Positions 43,277-52,402 of a stretch of DNA of 64,000 bases are shown here, in pieces; the first letter of the stretch is position 1, and the number at the start of each line of letters is the position of its first letter. Origin of the DNA: Algirhabdus cladophorae. GTDB taxonomy: Bacteria > Pseudomonadota > Alphaproteobacteria > Rhodobacterales > Rhodobacteraceae. The translations under genes and the position numbers were made by a program. Location: positions 3,534,001-3,598,000 of the forward strand of contig NZ_CP173029.1 of the NCBI RefSeq assembly GCF_044772865.1, read 5' to 3'. The notes under the pieces were generated by a model. The model was not told the DNA's origin, ran no database searches, and saw nothing but the letters and a program-made list of their open reading frames with translations.

Positions 43277-44554
43277 TCAGGGCTGCGCTATAGCTGCAAC
43301 GGCTGCTTGAATGGCGGCATGGGTTTGTTCCAAATCATGCTCCGTAATTGCCAAGGACGGGTAGAGTTTGCCGGGCGATTTGAACACGCCATTTGCCCGC
43401 AACACGTCGTTGTAGGTTGCATTCACAGCCGGGTCATCGTGACGGGCCGATCGATAATCAAGGCAGGCTGTCTGGGTGAAAAAGATATCAAAAAGCGTTT
43501 CATCCCCGCAGACTTGATGGGCGATCCCAGCGGCATCCAGTGCCTCGGATTGCATGGTTTGCAACGTGCGGCCAAGTGATCTGAGACGCTCATAACAACC
43601 CTCGCGGCGCAGAACCTCCATGGTTTTGAGCCCTGCTGCGGCGGCAACAGGGTTGCCAGACAGTGTACCCAGTTGCATCAACCAACCATCGGATCCGACC
43701 ATGGATTTGTCGAAATGCTGCATGATCTCGGCGCTGCCACCCAGTGCTGCCAGAGGAAATCCGCCACCGATGATTTTCCCCAAGGTACAGATATCAGGCG
43801 TGATGCCGTAACGTTCTTGGGCACCGCCATAGGCCAGTCGAAATCCAGTGACGATCTCGTCAAAGATGAGCAGCACATTGAATTTGTCGCACAGATCCCG
43901 CAGGCCTTGGAGGAAGCCGTCAGCGGCAGGAATAATCCTTTGCAGAGGTTCTGCAATAATAGCAGCCACATCGTTATGTTCGGCCAAAAGGGTTTCCACT
44001 GCCCCAAGGTCATTGAAGGGTGCAATCAGCATTTGATCTGCAACGCTTTGAGGGATACCGGCGCTGTCGGGCACGGCCGTGGGGAAGTTCGTGCGAACGG
44101 CGGGGGCGAGGCTCATTTGTGCCTCGGCACTCATACCGTGATAGCCGCCCTCAAACTTGAGGATTTTATCGCGCCCCGTGTAGGCGCGGGCCAGCCGCAT
44201 GGCGTACATATCTGCCTCGCCGCCAGAGGCTACAAAGCGGACCTGCTCGCAGCACGGCACCGCATCCACGATCGCCTCGGCCAGTTCTATACCTTTGGCG
44301 TTATTGGCGAAAAAGGTCATACCTTTGGGCAATTGTTCCAAAACGGCTTCCATGACTTCGGGATGGCCGTGACCCAAGAGCATCGGGCCAGATCCAATCA
44401 GATAGTCGATGTATTGGGTGCCATCTTCGTCCCACACATGGCTGCCATGCCCCTTGGCGATCACGATGCCAGGGTCAAAATTTCCGAACCCACCTGCCGG
44501 TAAAACCTCTGCGGCGCGATTGATCCATTCCGATTGTGACGTCAGTTTTTGCAT
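43277..44554 (-). CDS. Class III PLP aminotransferase, glutamate-1-semialdehyde aminomutase-like
   Basis: This 425-aa fold-type I enzyme resembles HemL. It has the PLP lysine K260 in CTLGKIIGGGFP, the cofactor Asp in FDEIVTGFR (232) and the GGEADMYAMRLARAYTG region. The context (tandem enolase-type enzymes and a demethylating flavoprotein) argues against a heme role and for amino-group transfer or 1,2-shift on the catabolic intermediate. It starts three bases after the upstream enolase-family gene. Confidence 0.85.
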   Translation of the reverse strand: MQKLTSQSEWINRAAEVLPAGGFGNFDPGIVIAKGHGSHVWDEDGTQYIDYLIGSGPMLLGHGHPEVMEAVLEQLPKGMTFFANNAKGIELAEAIVDAVPCCEQVRFVASGGEADMYAMRLARAYTGRDKILKFEGGYHGMSAEAQMSLAPAVRTNFPTAVPDSAGIPQSVADQMLIAPFNDLGAVETLLAEHNDVAAIIAEPLQRIIPAADGFLQGLRDLCDKFNVLLIFDEIVTGFRLAYGGAQERYGITPDICTLGKIIGGGFPLAALGGSAEIMQHFDKSMVGSDGWLMQLGTLSGNPVAAAAGLKTMEVLRREGCYERLRSLGRTLQTMQSEALDAAGIAHQVCGDETLFDIFFTQTACLDYRSARHDDPAVNATYNDVLRANGVFKSPGKLYPSLAITEHDLEQTHAAIQAAVAAIAQP

Positions 44555-44557
44555 GTT

Positions 44558-45661
44558 TCAGGCCAGTTCAAGTAAAGGGGTTCCAAGGGTCGCAGGATCC
44601 GGGGTGACGCCTAGTCCGGCGCCCTCAGGCGGGCCGATCCGTCCGTCTTTTCGAATGGGGGCGTCGGGGCAGATGCGCGGGGTCACGTAGCCCGACAGAT
44701 CGCAAGTGTTTAGCAGTGCCCCTTGCGGTGTTGAGGCTGCAAAATGCAGGGATGCGGCGGTCACGATGTCGGAGCCCCATGTGCATTCCGAACAAATCTC
44801 GGCGCCCAGATGCACGGCTAAATCCCGCGCCCGGCGCATGGCAGACAAGCCGCCAAATTTCGAGAGCTTCAGCGCCACGGCGTCTAGGCAACCCAATTCA
44901 TGGGCGCGCAACAGGCTGGCCAAATCATAGACACCTTCGTCAATTTTCATCGCAAGCCCCGTGGCTTGCCGCACGGCGGCGCAATCTTCCAGTGTTTTAC
45001 AGGGCTGTTCCAGCATCACATCCAGATGGGCCACGGCGCGGCCTGTCCGAGTGGCATGCAATTTGGTGGCCCCACAGTTCCAGTCACCATAGACCAAGGG
45101 ACCCTCGCCCACGGCCTCGCGCACTTTGATCAGGCGTTCCGCGTCAGCGTTCCAGTCGGCATCAGCGCCCAGTTTGGCCTGAAACTGGCGGATCCCGGTA
45201 GCATAGGCTTCGCGTGCAATGCGGGCCATTTCGTCGGGATCAATACAGGTGATGGAATGATAGAGTGGCATGTCGCGCCGGGTGCGTCCGCCCAACAGTT
45301 GATACAACGGCAGATCCGTTGCCTTACCGTAGAGGTCCCAAAGCGCCATATCGACGATAGATTTGGCATGCAGATGGCCTTGCAAGAACCCATCCAGTTT
45401 GCGCATCGGGGCATCGACGCCAGTGGGGGTGATCCCAAGGATTTCAGGGGCCATTTCGGTGATTGCGCTGGGCACCCCATCGGCAAATGCAGGCAAATAG
45501 TGGGGGATTGGGCAAACCTCACCCCAGCCTTGCAGGCCCGTGTCTGTGTCGAGGCGCAGGACATGGGATTTGACGGTCGCGCATGTCTTGCCCTCGGCCA
45601 TGTAGTAGGTTTCATGGCTGGTCAGATCGACAGACCAAAGAGTGATGCCTGTGACCTTCAC
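44558..45661 (-). CDS. Enolase-superfamily MR/MLE enzyme (third in tandem)
   Basis: This 367-aa enzyme has the capping domain plus TIM barrel of the mandelate racemase/muconate lactonizing group. Candidate general bases are the Lys in FQAKLGAD and in VALKLSKFGG. Metal ligands fit Asp in YGDWNCG, Glu in LEQPC and Asp/Glu in KIDEGVYD. It resembles cis-3-hydroxyproline dehydratases and hydroxyproline-betaine epimerases in length and layout, but that is from memory. ATGA overlap with the upstream paralog shows coupling. Confidence 0.83.
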   Translation of the reverse strand: MKVTGITLWSVDLTSHETYYMAEGKTCATVKSHVLRLDTDTGLQGWGEVCPIPHYLPAFADGVPSAITEMAPEILGITPTGVDAPMRKLDGFLQGHLHAKSIVDMALWDLYGKATDLPLYQLLGGRTRRDMPLYHSITCIDPDEMARIAREAYATGIRQFQAKLGADADWNADAERLIKVREAVGEGPLVYGDWNCGATKLHATRTGRAVAHLDVMLEQPCKTLEDCAAVRQATGLAMKIDEGVYDLASLLRAHELGCLDAVALKLSKFGGLSAMRRARDLAVHLGAEICSECTWGSDIVTAASLHFAASTPQGALLNTCDLSGYVTPRICPDAPIRKDGRIGPPEGAGLGVTPDPATLGTPLLELA

Positions 45662-46764
45662 TTATAGATCGCCTCTGGATCGCCAAGGGTGTCTTCGTCG
45701 GGATGCACGCCCAATCCGGGCCCCTCGGGCAGGTGCAAATGCCCGTCGATGTTGCGGGGGCCACGCCCGCCAGCAATTTCGGCAGTGATCATATCCTGAC
45801 AGGCCCAAACCCCATGACAATTGGCGTCTGGGATGGTGGCGGCCAGATGCAGGGCTTCGGTATCCGCCAGAACAGAGCCACCTGTGGCCATCACGAACAT
45901 ATCGATCCCATGGGCCAAAGCCACGTCGCGCATACGCGCGGCTTTGGTCAGACCGCCGACGCGGTTGAGTTTGATGCCAAAGACCTCGGCCAGCCCATCG
46001 CGGGCAATGCGCGTGGCGTCCTGAAGGGTCACAAGGCTTTCGTCGACGGACACTGGGGCCGCATGTTTGCCGCAGATTGCGGCGATATCATCGAGGCTTT
46101 CGCAGGGTTGTTCAAACATCACGTTCAAGTTTTGGGTCGCGGACATGACGCGTAGGGCTTGCTGCCGCGTCCAGCCGCGATTGACGTCATAAAGGACGAT
46201 TTCGCCCTCGCGCCGGATGTCTTCCACATCGTGGATCCGTGCAATATCACGCGCCACATCGCCGCCGATTTTCACCGAATGGGCCACGTATCCGCGCTGG
46301 CGGTAGCGGTCGATGACGGCGCGTGTTTCCTCAACTGTTTTGGCCCCAACAGACGAGGCGATGGGGCGCGGTGTGCGCGAACCGCCCCCCATAAGATCTG
46401 CGATTGGCATGCCTGCTGCCTGCCCTGCGATATCCCAACAGGCCATATCAATGGGGCTTTTGGCATAAAGATGACCGGGCAAAGCATGTTCCATGGCCCG
46501 TTCTACATCCAGCACACAGCGTGGATCGAGGCCCATGATAAAGGGTGCCATGGTCTGGATCCCTGCGCGAATCCCGGGCCCATGGGCGGGTACATAGGTA
46601 TGGCCCCACGGGGTGCCCTCGCCCCAGCCGGTGATGCCTGCATCCGTCTCGACCTTGACCAATGTGGCGTCCAGAACTTCGAACTTTAGCCGTCCGCCAG
46701 ATAGCCAGTAGGGATGCTCGAGCGGCAGGTCGACGTGGTAGACGGAAATTTGGGTTATCTTCAT
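45658..46764 (-). CDS. Enolase-superfamily MR/MLE enzyme (second in tandem)
   Basis: This 368-aa paralog has catalytic Lys candidates in HSVKIGGD and GIKLNRVGG, and metal ligands in LYDVNRGW, FEQPCE and SVDESL. It is the copy most like 4-hydroxyproline-betaine 2-epimerase (HpbD) in its N-terminal segment (ITGWGEGTPWGHTYVPAHG). It overlaps both neighbours by four bases (ATGA), so the three enzymes are translated as a unit. Its exact reaction (epimerase or dehydratase) is undetermined. Confidence 0.83.
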   Translation of the reverse strand: MKITQISVYHVDLPLEHPYWLSGGRLKFEVLDATLVKVETDAGITGWGEGTPWGHTYVPAHGPGIRAGIQTMAPFIMGLDPRCVLDVERAMEHALPGHLYAKSPIDMACWDIAGQAAGMPIADLMGGGSRTPRPIASSVGAKTVEETRAVIDRYRQRGYVAHSVKIGGDVARDIARIHDVEDIRREGEIVLYDVNRGWTRQQALRVMSATQNLNVMFEQPCESLDDIAAICGKHAAPVSVDESLVTLQDATRIARDGLAEVFGIKLNRVGGLTKAARMRDVALAHGIDMFVMATGGSVLADTEALHLAATIPDANCHGVWACQDMITAEIAGGRGPRNIDGHLHLPEGPGLGVHPDEDTLGDPEAIYK

Positions 46765-47867
46765 AGTGCATACTCCGCCACGGCCGCGCCGAGGCTGTCA
46801 AAATCGGGGGTAACGCCAAGGCCGGGACTGTCTGGTGCATATAGTTTGCCATTTTTGGCCCAGGCCCCTCCTACACCGGTCGAGCGGGTGTTGTAGTTCA
46901 TAAGATCCGTGGTGTTTTGGAGGTATTCCGGCGGCGTGGAGGCGGCAAAATGGGCGACAAGGGTGCTGGTGATCTCGCCACCCCATGTGTCTTCGCTGAC
47001 GACAGGGATGCGGTTTTCTATAAGAAAATCGCGCACGCGGCGTGCTTTTGACAGGCCTCCGAGGTTCGACAGTTTCAGGCAGCACATTTCAGCCCCGCGG
47101 TCGGCCACGATGCGTTGGGCCATGGCCATACCTGTGAGGCATTCATCCAGCTTCATTGGTTGGGTTGCGACACGGCGAACCTGCTGACATTCCTCGTAGG
47201 TCCGACAGGGTTGTTCAAGAATATAGTCCAGATCAGCCGTTGCCCGGGCCACACGAATGGCATTGTCCACACGCCAGCCTTGATTGGCATCTGCCATTGC
47301 CTTTTCGCCCGGTTCCAGCAAATCAACACCGGCCTTGATCCGGTCGATGTCACCAGCCCAATCACCGCCGACCTTGATTTGGAATTGTTGGTAACCCTGC
47401 GCGCGATACCGCTGCATTTCCGCCAGTGTCTCGTCCGTCGCTTTTTGTGGGGCCACGCGGTACATGGGCGCGCCATCGGTTAGCTTGCCGCCCAAAAGCA
47501 TCCACAAAGGCTGATCGCAGGCCTGCGCCAGAATATCCCAACATGCTGTATCAAAGGGGGCTTTGGCATAGCCGTGGCCTTGCACCAGATGATCCATAAG
47601 CTGTTCAATCCGCGCCACTTGTCGTGGGTCCTGCCCCAGCAATTCAGGCGCCACCAACCGAGCCAGCGCTTCGACCCCTTCGGAATGGGCAACCATGTAG
47701 TTTTCACCGCAGGGTGTGAATTCCCCGCAGCCCTGAAGCCCAGCATCCGTGTCGATGACCACTACGCTGGCCTTGGCGGTTTTGATGGCATTGCCTGCAC
47801 CCCAGACATAGGTCCCGCCCACATAGGGCAGGTCCGTTTTAAAGATGCGGATGCGGGTGATTTTCAT
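46761..47867 (-). CDS. Enolase-superfamily MR/MLE enzyme (first in tandem)
   Basis: This 368-aa paralog has catalytic Lys candidates in FQIKVGGD and CLKLSNLGG, and metal ligands in ADANQGWR, LEQPCR and KLDECL. The start at 47867 follows GCGAGGCG; a longer in-frame start would overlap the flavoprotein gene and lacks a site. The three copies differ enough to suggest different substrates or stereo-isomers. It lies directly after the flavoprotein gene. Confidence 0.83.
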   Translation of the reverse strand: MKITRIRIFKTDLPYVGGTYVWGAGNAIKTAKASVVVIDTDAGLQGCGEFTPCGENYMVAHSEGVEALARLVAPELLGQDPRQVARIEQLMDHLVQGHGYAKAPFDTACWDILAQACDQPLWMLLGGKLTDGAPMYRVAPQKATDETLAEMQRYRAQGYQQFQIKVGGDWAGDIDRIKAGVDLLEPGEKAMADANQGWRVDNAIRVARATADLDYILEQPCRTYEECQQVRRVATQPMKLDECLTGMAMAQRIVADRGAEMCCLKLSNLGGLSKARRVRDFLIENRIPVVSEDTWGGEITSTLVAHFAASTPPEYLQNTTDLMNYNTRSTGVGGAWAKNGKLYAPDSPGLGVTPDFDSLGAAVAEYAL

Positions 47868-47901
47868 CGTGCGCCTCGCAAGGGGGTGGTGCTGTATGTC
47901 A

Positions 47902-50343
47902 TCAGGCATCAACGCGCGGTTTCAGGCTGTCGGGATCATAGGCGGGCGCACCCAAGACGCTGGCCGAGCGGGGTTGGCCATGAATGACCACCTCAAGTGC
48001 TGTGCCCGGTTCTGCCGCCTCAGGTTTGATATAGGCAAAGGCCAGAATTTTCCCGACGGTCGGCCCATAGGCGACCGAGGCGGTCGATCCCACGACTTGG
48101 CCGTCCATCATAACGGCCTCGCCGCCATGACCATCTGAAACGCCATCTGGGGTAATTTCCAGATAGGCGCAGACCCATGGAAGATCAGAGTTCAGCGTCT
48201 TATCGCGGCCCAGATAGTCCTTGTCGGTGCGCGCAAAACGCAGCACGTCGGCCTCGGCCAACGTCACCTCATTGGTCAGTTCGCCTGCGCCTTTGAACCC
48301 TTTTTCCATGCGCATGACATTCATTGCGAACGCGCCATAGTTGCCAATTCCAAAGGCATCGCCTGCGGCCATGAGGGCGTTATAGACATCAAGGCAGGCC
48401 GCATTCGGCATATGTAGTTCCCAGCCCAATTCCCCTGCATAAGACATGCGGAGGGCCCAAACTGAGTGGCCGGCGACGGTAATTTCTTGGGCCGATAGCC
48501 AGCGGAAGCCTAGATTGCTGAGGTCTGCATCGGTGCAGGCACCCAATACGGCGCGGGCTTTTGGTCCATTCAGGGAAAGAGCTGACCAATCTGCGGATAG
48601 GGCGGTGACAGTGGCGTCCTCACCTGCCCGGTGTTGGTCCAGATGATCCAAAAGGCGCTGTTCAAAGAACGCAGCACAGACGAGGTAGAACCGGTCTTGG
48701 GCCATACGTACAATTGTGGTTTCTAATTCGATACGGCCTGCGCGGTTCAGCATATGGGTTAGGGTGATCGATCCCACCTTTTGGGGCATCCGGTTAGCCG
48801 TAAGCCGGTCAAGCAGGGCGTAGGCATCGGGGCCTTCTACAGTGACCTTTGTAAAGGCGGTTACGTCCATCAGGCCCACGGCCTCGCGCACCAATTTGAC
48901 TTCTGCGGCGACCATATCGTCGGCGGCTGTACGGTTAAAAGAATAGTGATCCTGTTGTACCACATCGCCTTTAGCGAACCATCGGGGCCGTTCAAAGCCG
49001 TAGACCTCTTCATGCACAGCGCCTTTTGATTTCAGTAATTCGTGCAAGGGAGATGGTTTGATCGGACGGCCTGCCAAGCGGTTGAAATGCGGGAACGGGA
49101 TTTCGTGACGCAGGCAATAATCCTCTTCGGCTTTGACCACTTGCCAGTCTTTTGTTGCATAGCTGCCAAAGCGGCGCGGATCGTATTCACGCATAGAAAT
49201 ATCAGCGGCACCGTGGACCATCCAACGGGCCAGTTCACGGGTCAAACCCGGGCCCCAGCCGATCCCGATCTGCGTGCCGCAGCAACACCAATAATTGCGC
49301 ACACCGGGTGCGGGACCGATCAACGGGTTGCCATCGGGTGGATGGCTGATGGCCCCGTGAACCTCACGCTGAATACCAAGCTCGGCAAAGATGGGCATGC
49401 GGTTCAGGCTTTCCTCAAGATAGGGCATGATCCGGTCATAGTCGGCGTCAAAGAGCCAGTTTTCGTAATCCCATGGGCAATGATCGTGCCAAACCGAGTT
49501 TGGATTTTCCTTCTCGTAGATTCCGATCAAGCCGCGCCTTTGTTCCATGCGGATATAACCCGAGACTTTTTTGTCATCGCGAATAACGGGCAATTCAGTG
49601 TCTAATTCGGCGAATTGAGGCACTGGTTCGGTGACAAAGTAGTGGTGGGTCATTGAGGTCATGGGCAATTGCAGGCCCGACCATTCACCCATTTGGCGTG
49701 CATAGGTGCCGCCTGCGTTGACCACATGTTCGCACCGGATTGTGCCCTTGTTTGTCTCGACCACCCATTCGCCGTTGGTGTCCTGAGTAATATTTTTCGC
49801 AAGGCACTGGCGGACAATTTTGACGCCTCTTTGCCGAGCACCAGCTGCCATGGACATTGTGACGTTCGTGGGGTCAACATGGCCATCATCGGGGGTGTGT
49901 AGCGCGCCCAATACGCCATCAAGATTATAGAAGGGATGCAGTTCAGCGACTTTTGCAGGGCTGACCAATTCGATATTGAAGCCCAAGGCGCGACCCACCG
50001 AAAGAGTGTGACGCAGCCAATCCATTTCATCCTCGGTATAGGCCAGACGGAACGAGCCGCAGCCATGCCATGTAACGGGTTGGCCGGTATCGGCCTCAAG
50101 CGCGCCGGAATAGAGATCGATGTTGTAGTCGACGCATTTGCCCAGACCAAAGCTGGAGGTCGAGTGCGTGATCTGGCCTGCGGCGTGCCATGTGCTGCCC
50201 GAGGTCAGTTCTGCTTTCTCGAGCAAGACCGTGTCGTCGCCCCAGCCTTCGTGTCCGAGGTGATAGGCAAGGCCGACGCCCATTACGCCACCTCCGACAA
50301 TAACGACCCGTGCTTGGGTCGGAAATTCTGATGACACAACCAT
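47902..50343 (-). CDS. Dimethylglycine/sarcosine-dehydrogenase-like flavoprotein with folate-binding domain
   Basis: This 813-aa protein is predicted to oxidatively demethylate an N-methyl amine. The order is an N-terminal DAO-type FAD domain (VGGGVMG from residue 17; STWHAAG with H53 in the position of the flavin-linked His of dimethylglycine dehydrogenase), an FAO_M-type linker (about 370-430), then GcvT and GcvT-C domains (about 430-810) for tetrahydrofolate. It is the first gene of the leftward catabolic arm, divergent from rpiR. The N-methylated substrate is unknown. Confidence 0.9.
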   Translation of the reverse strand: MVVSSEFPTQARVVIVGGGVMGVGLAYHLGHEGWGDDTVLLEKAELTSGSTWHAAGQITHSTSSFGLGKCVDYNIDLYSGALEADTGQPVTWHGCGSFRLAYTEDEMDWLRHTLSVGRALGFNIELVSPAKVAELHPFYNLDGVLGALHTPDDGHVDPTNVTMSMAAGARQRGVKIVRQCLAKNITQDTNGEWVVETNKGTIRCEHVVNAGGTYARQMGEWSGLQLPMTSMTHHYFVTEPVPQFAELDTELPVIRDDKKVSGYIRMEQRRGLIGIYEKENPNSVWHDHCPWDYENWLFDADYDRIMPYLEESLNRMPIFAELGIQREVHGAISHPPDGNPLIGPAPGVRNYWCCCGTQIGIGWGPGLTRELARWMVHGAADISMREYDPRRFGSYATKDWQVVKAEEDYCLRHEIPFPHFNRLAGRPIKPSPLHELLKSKGAVHEEVYGFERPRWFAKGDVVQQDHYSFNRTAADDMVAAEVKLVREAVGLMDVTAFTKVTVEGPDAYALLDRLTANRMPQKVGSITLTHMLNRAGRIELETTIVRMAQDRFYLVCAAFFEQRLLDHLDQHRAGEDATVTALSADWSALSLNGPKARAVLGACTDADLSNLGFRWLSAQEITVAGHSVWALRMSYAGELGWELHMPNAACLDVYNALMAAGDAFGIGNYGAFAMNVMRMEKGFKGAGELTNEVTLAEADVLRFARTDKDYLGRDKTLNSDLPWVCAYLEITPDGVSDGHGGEAVMMDGQVVGSTASVAYGPTVGKILAFAYIKPEAAEPGTALEVVIHGQPRSASVLGAPAYDPDSLKPRVDA

Positions 50344-50438
50344 ATCCTTTGTTGGTGCTGGTTTTTCTGTTCGCGTTTTTGGCGCATGAGTCGATTTTCT
50401 CTCGACACGCTAAGCGAACAAAAATACCATCGTCAATC
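50344..50438. promoter_or_regulatory. Divergent control region between the flavoprotein and RpiR genes
   Basis: Nested dyads are present: TGTTCGC (50368-50374) with GCGAACA (50414-50420), and inside it GTCGA (50390-50394) with TCGAC (50402-50406). The symmetric placement between two divergent genes suggests the RpiR-type operator and both promoters. No clear -35/-10 pair could be set. Confidence 0.5.
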
Positions 50439-51326
50439 ATGAATGGGACAAATGTATCAAATTCGATTCTCGAACGGCTGGCAGGGGAATTGCCTGACCT
50501 GACGCCAGAGGCGCGTAAGGCCGCAACTTATGTGTTGGAAAACCCGCGTGATGTGGGGGTCTCGACTGTGCGCGAAATTGCACAAGCTGCCAACGTAAAG
50601 CCCAACACGGTTGTGCGCATGGCGCGGCAAGTGGGGTTTGACGGCTACGAGGATTTCCGCGCCCCGTTTCGGGATGCGATCCGGCGCGGGGCGGCGGATT
50701 TTCCTGATCGGGCGCGTTGGTTGCAGGACATTCGCAAAACCGGTGATCTAGGCGGGCTTTACGCCGATATGGTGCGGGATGTACTGGCCAACATAGAAGA
50801 AACCTTTGCCGGTATCCCGGTTCAAGACCTGCACAGCGCTGCTGACGCTATCTGGTCTGCACGGCGGGTTTTCACCCTTGGGGTTGGGGTCAACCATTCT
50901 ATCGCGCGGAATTTCACCTATGTTGCCTCGACGGGCATGACCGAATTTCATGCGATCCCACGGCCCGGATCCACGCCAGTTGATGATCTGGCTTGGGCCG
51001 ACGCGCGGGACATTTTGATCGCTGTCACGTGCAAGCCCTATCGTTCGGAAGTCGTCGAAGCGGTGCGGATTGCGCGCGAACAAGGCATGACAATTGTGGC
51101 CCTATCAGACAGTCCCGCCAGCCCGATTATCCTCGAGGCGGACCACAGCTTTGTTGTCAGTGTGGATACGCCGCAATTCTTTCCATCGTCCGTTAGCATC
51201 ATTGCGTTGCTGGAAACCTTGCTGTCCCTTGTGATCGCAGTGGCCAGTGATGAAATTGTCGAGCGCGTCGATACGTTTCACCGGCGCCGGCATCAGTTGG
51301 GGCTATACTATGATGAGGCGAAATGA
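50439..51326 (+). CDS. RpiR/MurR-family transcriptional regulator
   Basis: This 295-aa regulator has an N-terminal RpiR helix-turn-helix domain (about 1-80; STVREIAQAANVKPNTVVRMARQVGF) and a SIS ligand-binding domain (about 120-260; RVFTLGVGVNHSIARNF, VTCKPYRSEVVEAVRIA). The start at 50439 is chosen because upstream in-frame codons lie in the divergent control region and encode an unlikely hydrophobic stretch. The Rieske gene overlaps by four bases. It probably controls both catabolic arms. Confidence 0.87.
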   Translation: MNGTNVSNSILERLAGELPDLTPEARKAATYVLENPRDVGVSTVREIAQAANVKPNTVVRMARQVGFDGYEDFRAPFRDAIRRGAADFPDRARWLQDIRKTGDLGGLYADMVRDVLANIEETFAGIPVQDLHSAADAIWSARRVFTLGVGVNHSIARNFTYVASTGMTEFHAIPRPGSTPVDDLAWADARDILIAVTCKPYRSEVVEAVRIAREQGMTIVALSDSPASPIILEADHSFVVSVDTPQFFPSSVSIIALLETLLSLVIAVASDEIVERVDTFHRRRHQLGLYYDEAK

Positions 51327-52402
51327 GTGATCCTGTCTGTTCTCTAGCTGCGCGTTATTACACTGATCCTCAGGTGTTTGAGGTCGAAAAGACCGGCCTT
51401 TTGGCCAAGACCTGGCAGTTTGGCTGTCATGCCTCTGCACTGGCCAAAGTGGGCGATTACGCGACCTTTGAAATCGCTGGCGAAAGCCTGTTTGCGATCC
51501 GCGGGCAGGACGACAAGATCCGGGTTTTCTATAACGTTTGCCAGCACCGCGCGCATCAATTGGTCAGCGGATCAGGGACCACGCGAGTTGTCGTGTGCCC
51601 CTACCATGCGTGGACCTATGAACTGACTGGCGCCTTACGCGCAGGGCCAAACATCAAGTCCGTCGAAGGGTTCGACAAATCGACCATTTGCCTCTCTGAG
51701 GCCCGTGCGGAAGAGTTTCTGGGCTTTGTCTTTGTGAACCTTAATCCGGATGCGGCACCGATGGAGGATTGGTTTCCCAAGGCTCGTGCCGAATTAGAGG
51801 AATGGGTGCCAAATTGGGCCGAGTTGAAACCATTGGAGTGGATCGACATTCCCGAGAATTGTAACTGGAAAGTGTCGGTCGAGAATTATTCCGAGTGCTA
51901 TCATTGCGCGCTGAACCATCCGACGTTTGCCAATGGTGTGGTCAAGCCCGAAACCTATGACATCCAGCCCCAAGGCAAATGCCTGCGTCATACAACGGAA
52001 TGTCAGAGCCTTGAGGATATGACTTATGATATCCATTCTGGATTTGCCCATGAAGCGGAATATTCCAGTTGGTTCCTTTGGCCGATGTTTTCATTCCAAG
52101 TCTACCCGGGCAACGTCTTGAATACCTACCATTGGCGCGCGCTGGATGCGGGACGGGTGGTGGTTTGGCGTGGGTGGTATTCGGTCGGCGGTATAGAGGA
52201 CGAAAAGGTCCGGCAGCTGGCGATCCAAGATCGTGAAACCACGGTGGAAGAGGATATTCATCTGGTGGAATCCGTTCAACGTGGATTGTCCTCGCGCGGT
52301 TACCGCCCCGGTCCCTTGGTTGTGGATCCAAAGGGCGGCGTCAATTCAGAACATCCTGTGATGCATTTGCAGCGCTGGATGCGTGAGGCTATCGATGGCT
52401 GA
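51323..52402 (+). CDS. Rieske non-heme iron oxygenase, quaternary-amine demethylase-like
   Basis: This 359-aa oxygenase alpha subunit has the Rieske [2Fe-2S] site C73-x-H75-x16-C92-x2-H95 and the mononuclear iron motif E191-x2-H194-x4-H199 (SECYHCALNHP). The bridging residue is Glu at the position usually held by Asp, a feature I recall from carnitine-oxygenase-type enzymes acting on quaternary amines. The group includes carnitine, glycine betaine and proline betaine demethylases. No reductase gene is adjacent. It is coupled to rpiR and to the next gene. Confidence 0.88.
   Translation: MSDPVCSLAARYYTDPQVFEVEKTGLLAKTWQFGCHASALAKVGDYATFEIAGESLFAIRGQDDKIRVFYNVCQHRAHQLVSGSGTTRVVVCPYHAWTYELTGALRAGPNIKSVEGFDKSTICLSEARAEEFLGFVFVNLNPDAAPMEDWFPKARAELEEWVPNWAELKPLEWIDIPENCNWKVSVENYSECYHCALNHPTFANGVVKPETYDIQPQGKCLRHTTECQSLEDMTYDIHSGFAHEAEYSSWFLWPMFSFQVYPGNVLNTYHWRALDAGRVVVWRGWYSVGGIEDEKVRQLAIQDRETTVEEDIHLVESVQRGLSSRGYRPGPLVVDPKGGVNSEHPVMHLQRWMREAIDG

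Noticed and set aside
43242..43292. A 16-codon plus-strand ORF in the gap before the NMT1-type binding protein
   Set aside because: It is very short, runs into the end of the opposite gene and has no terminator or family match.
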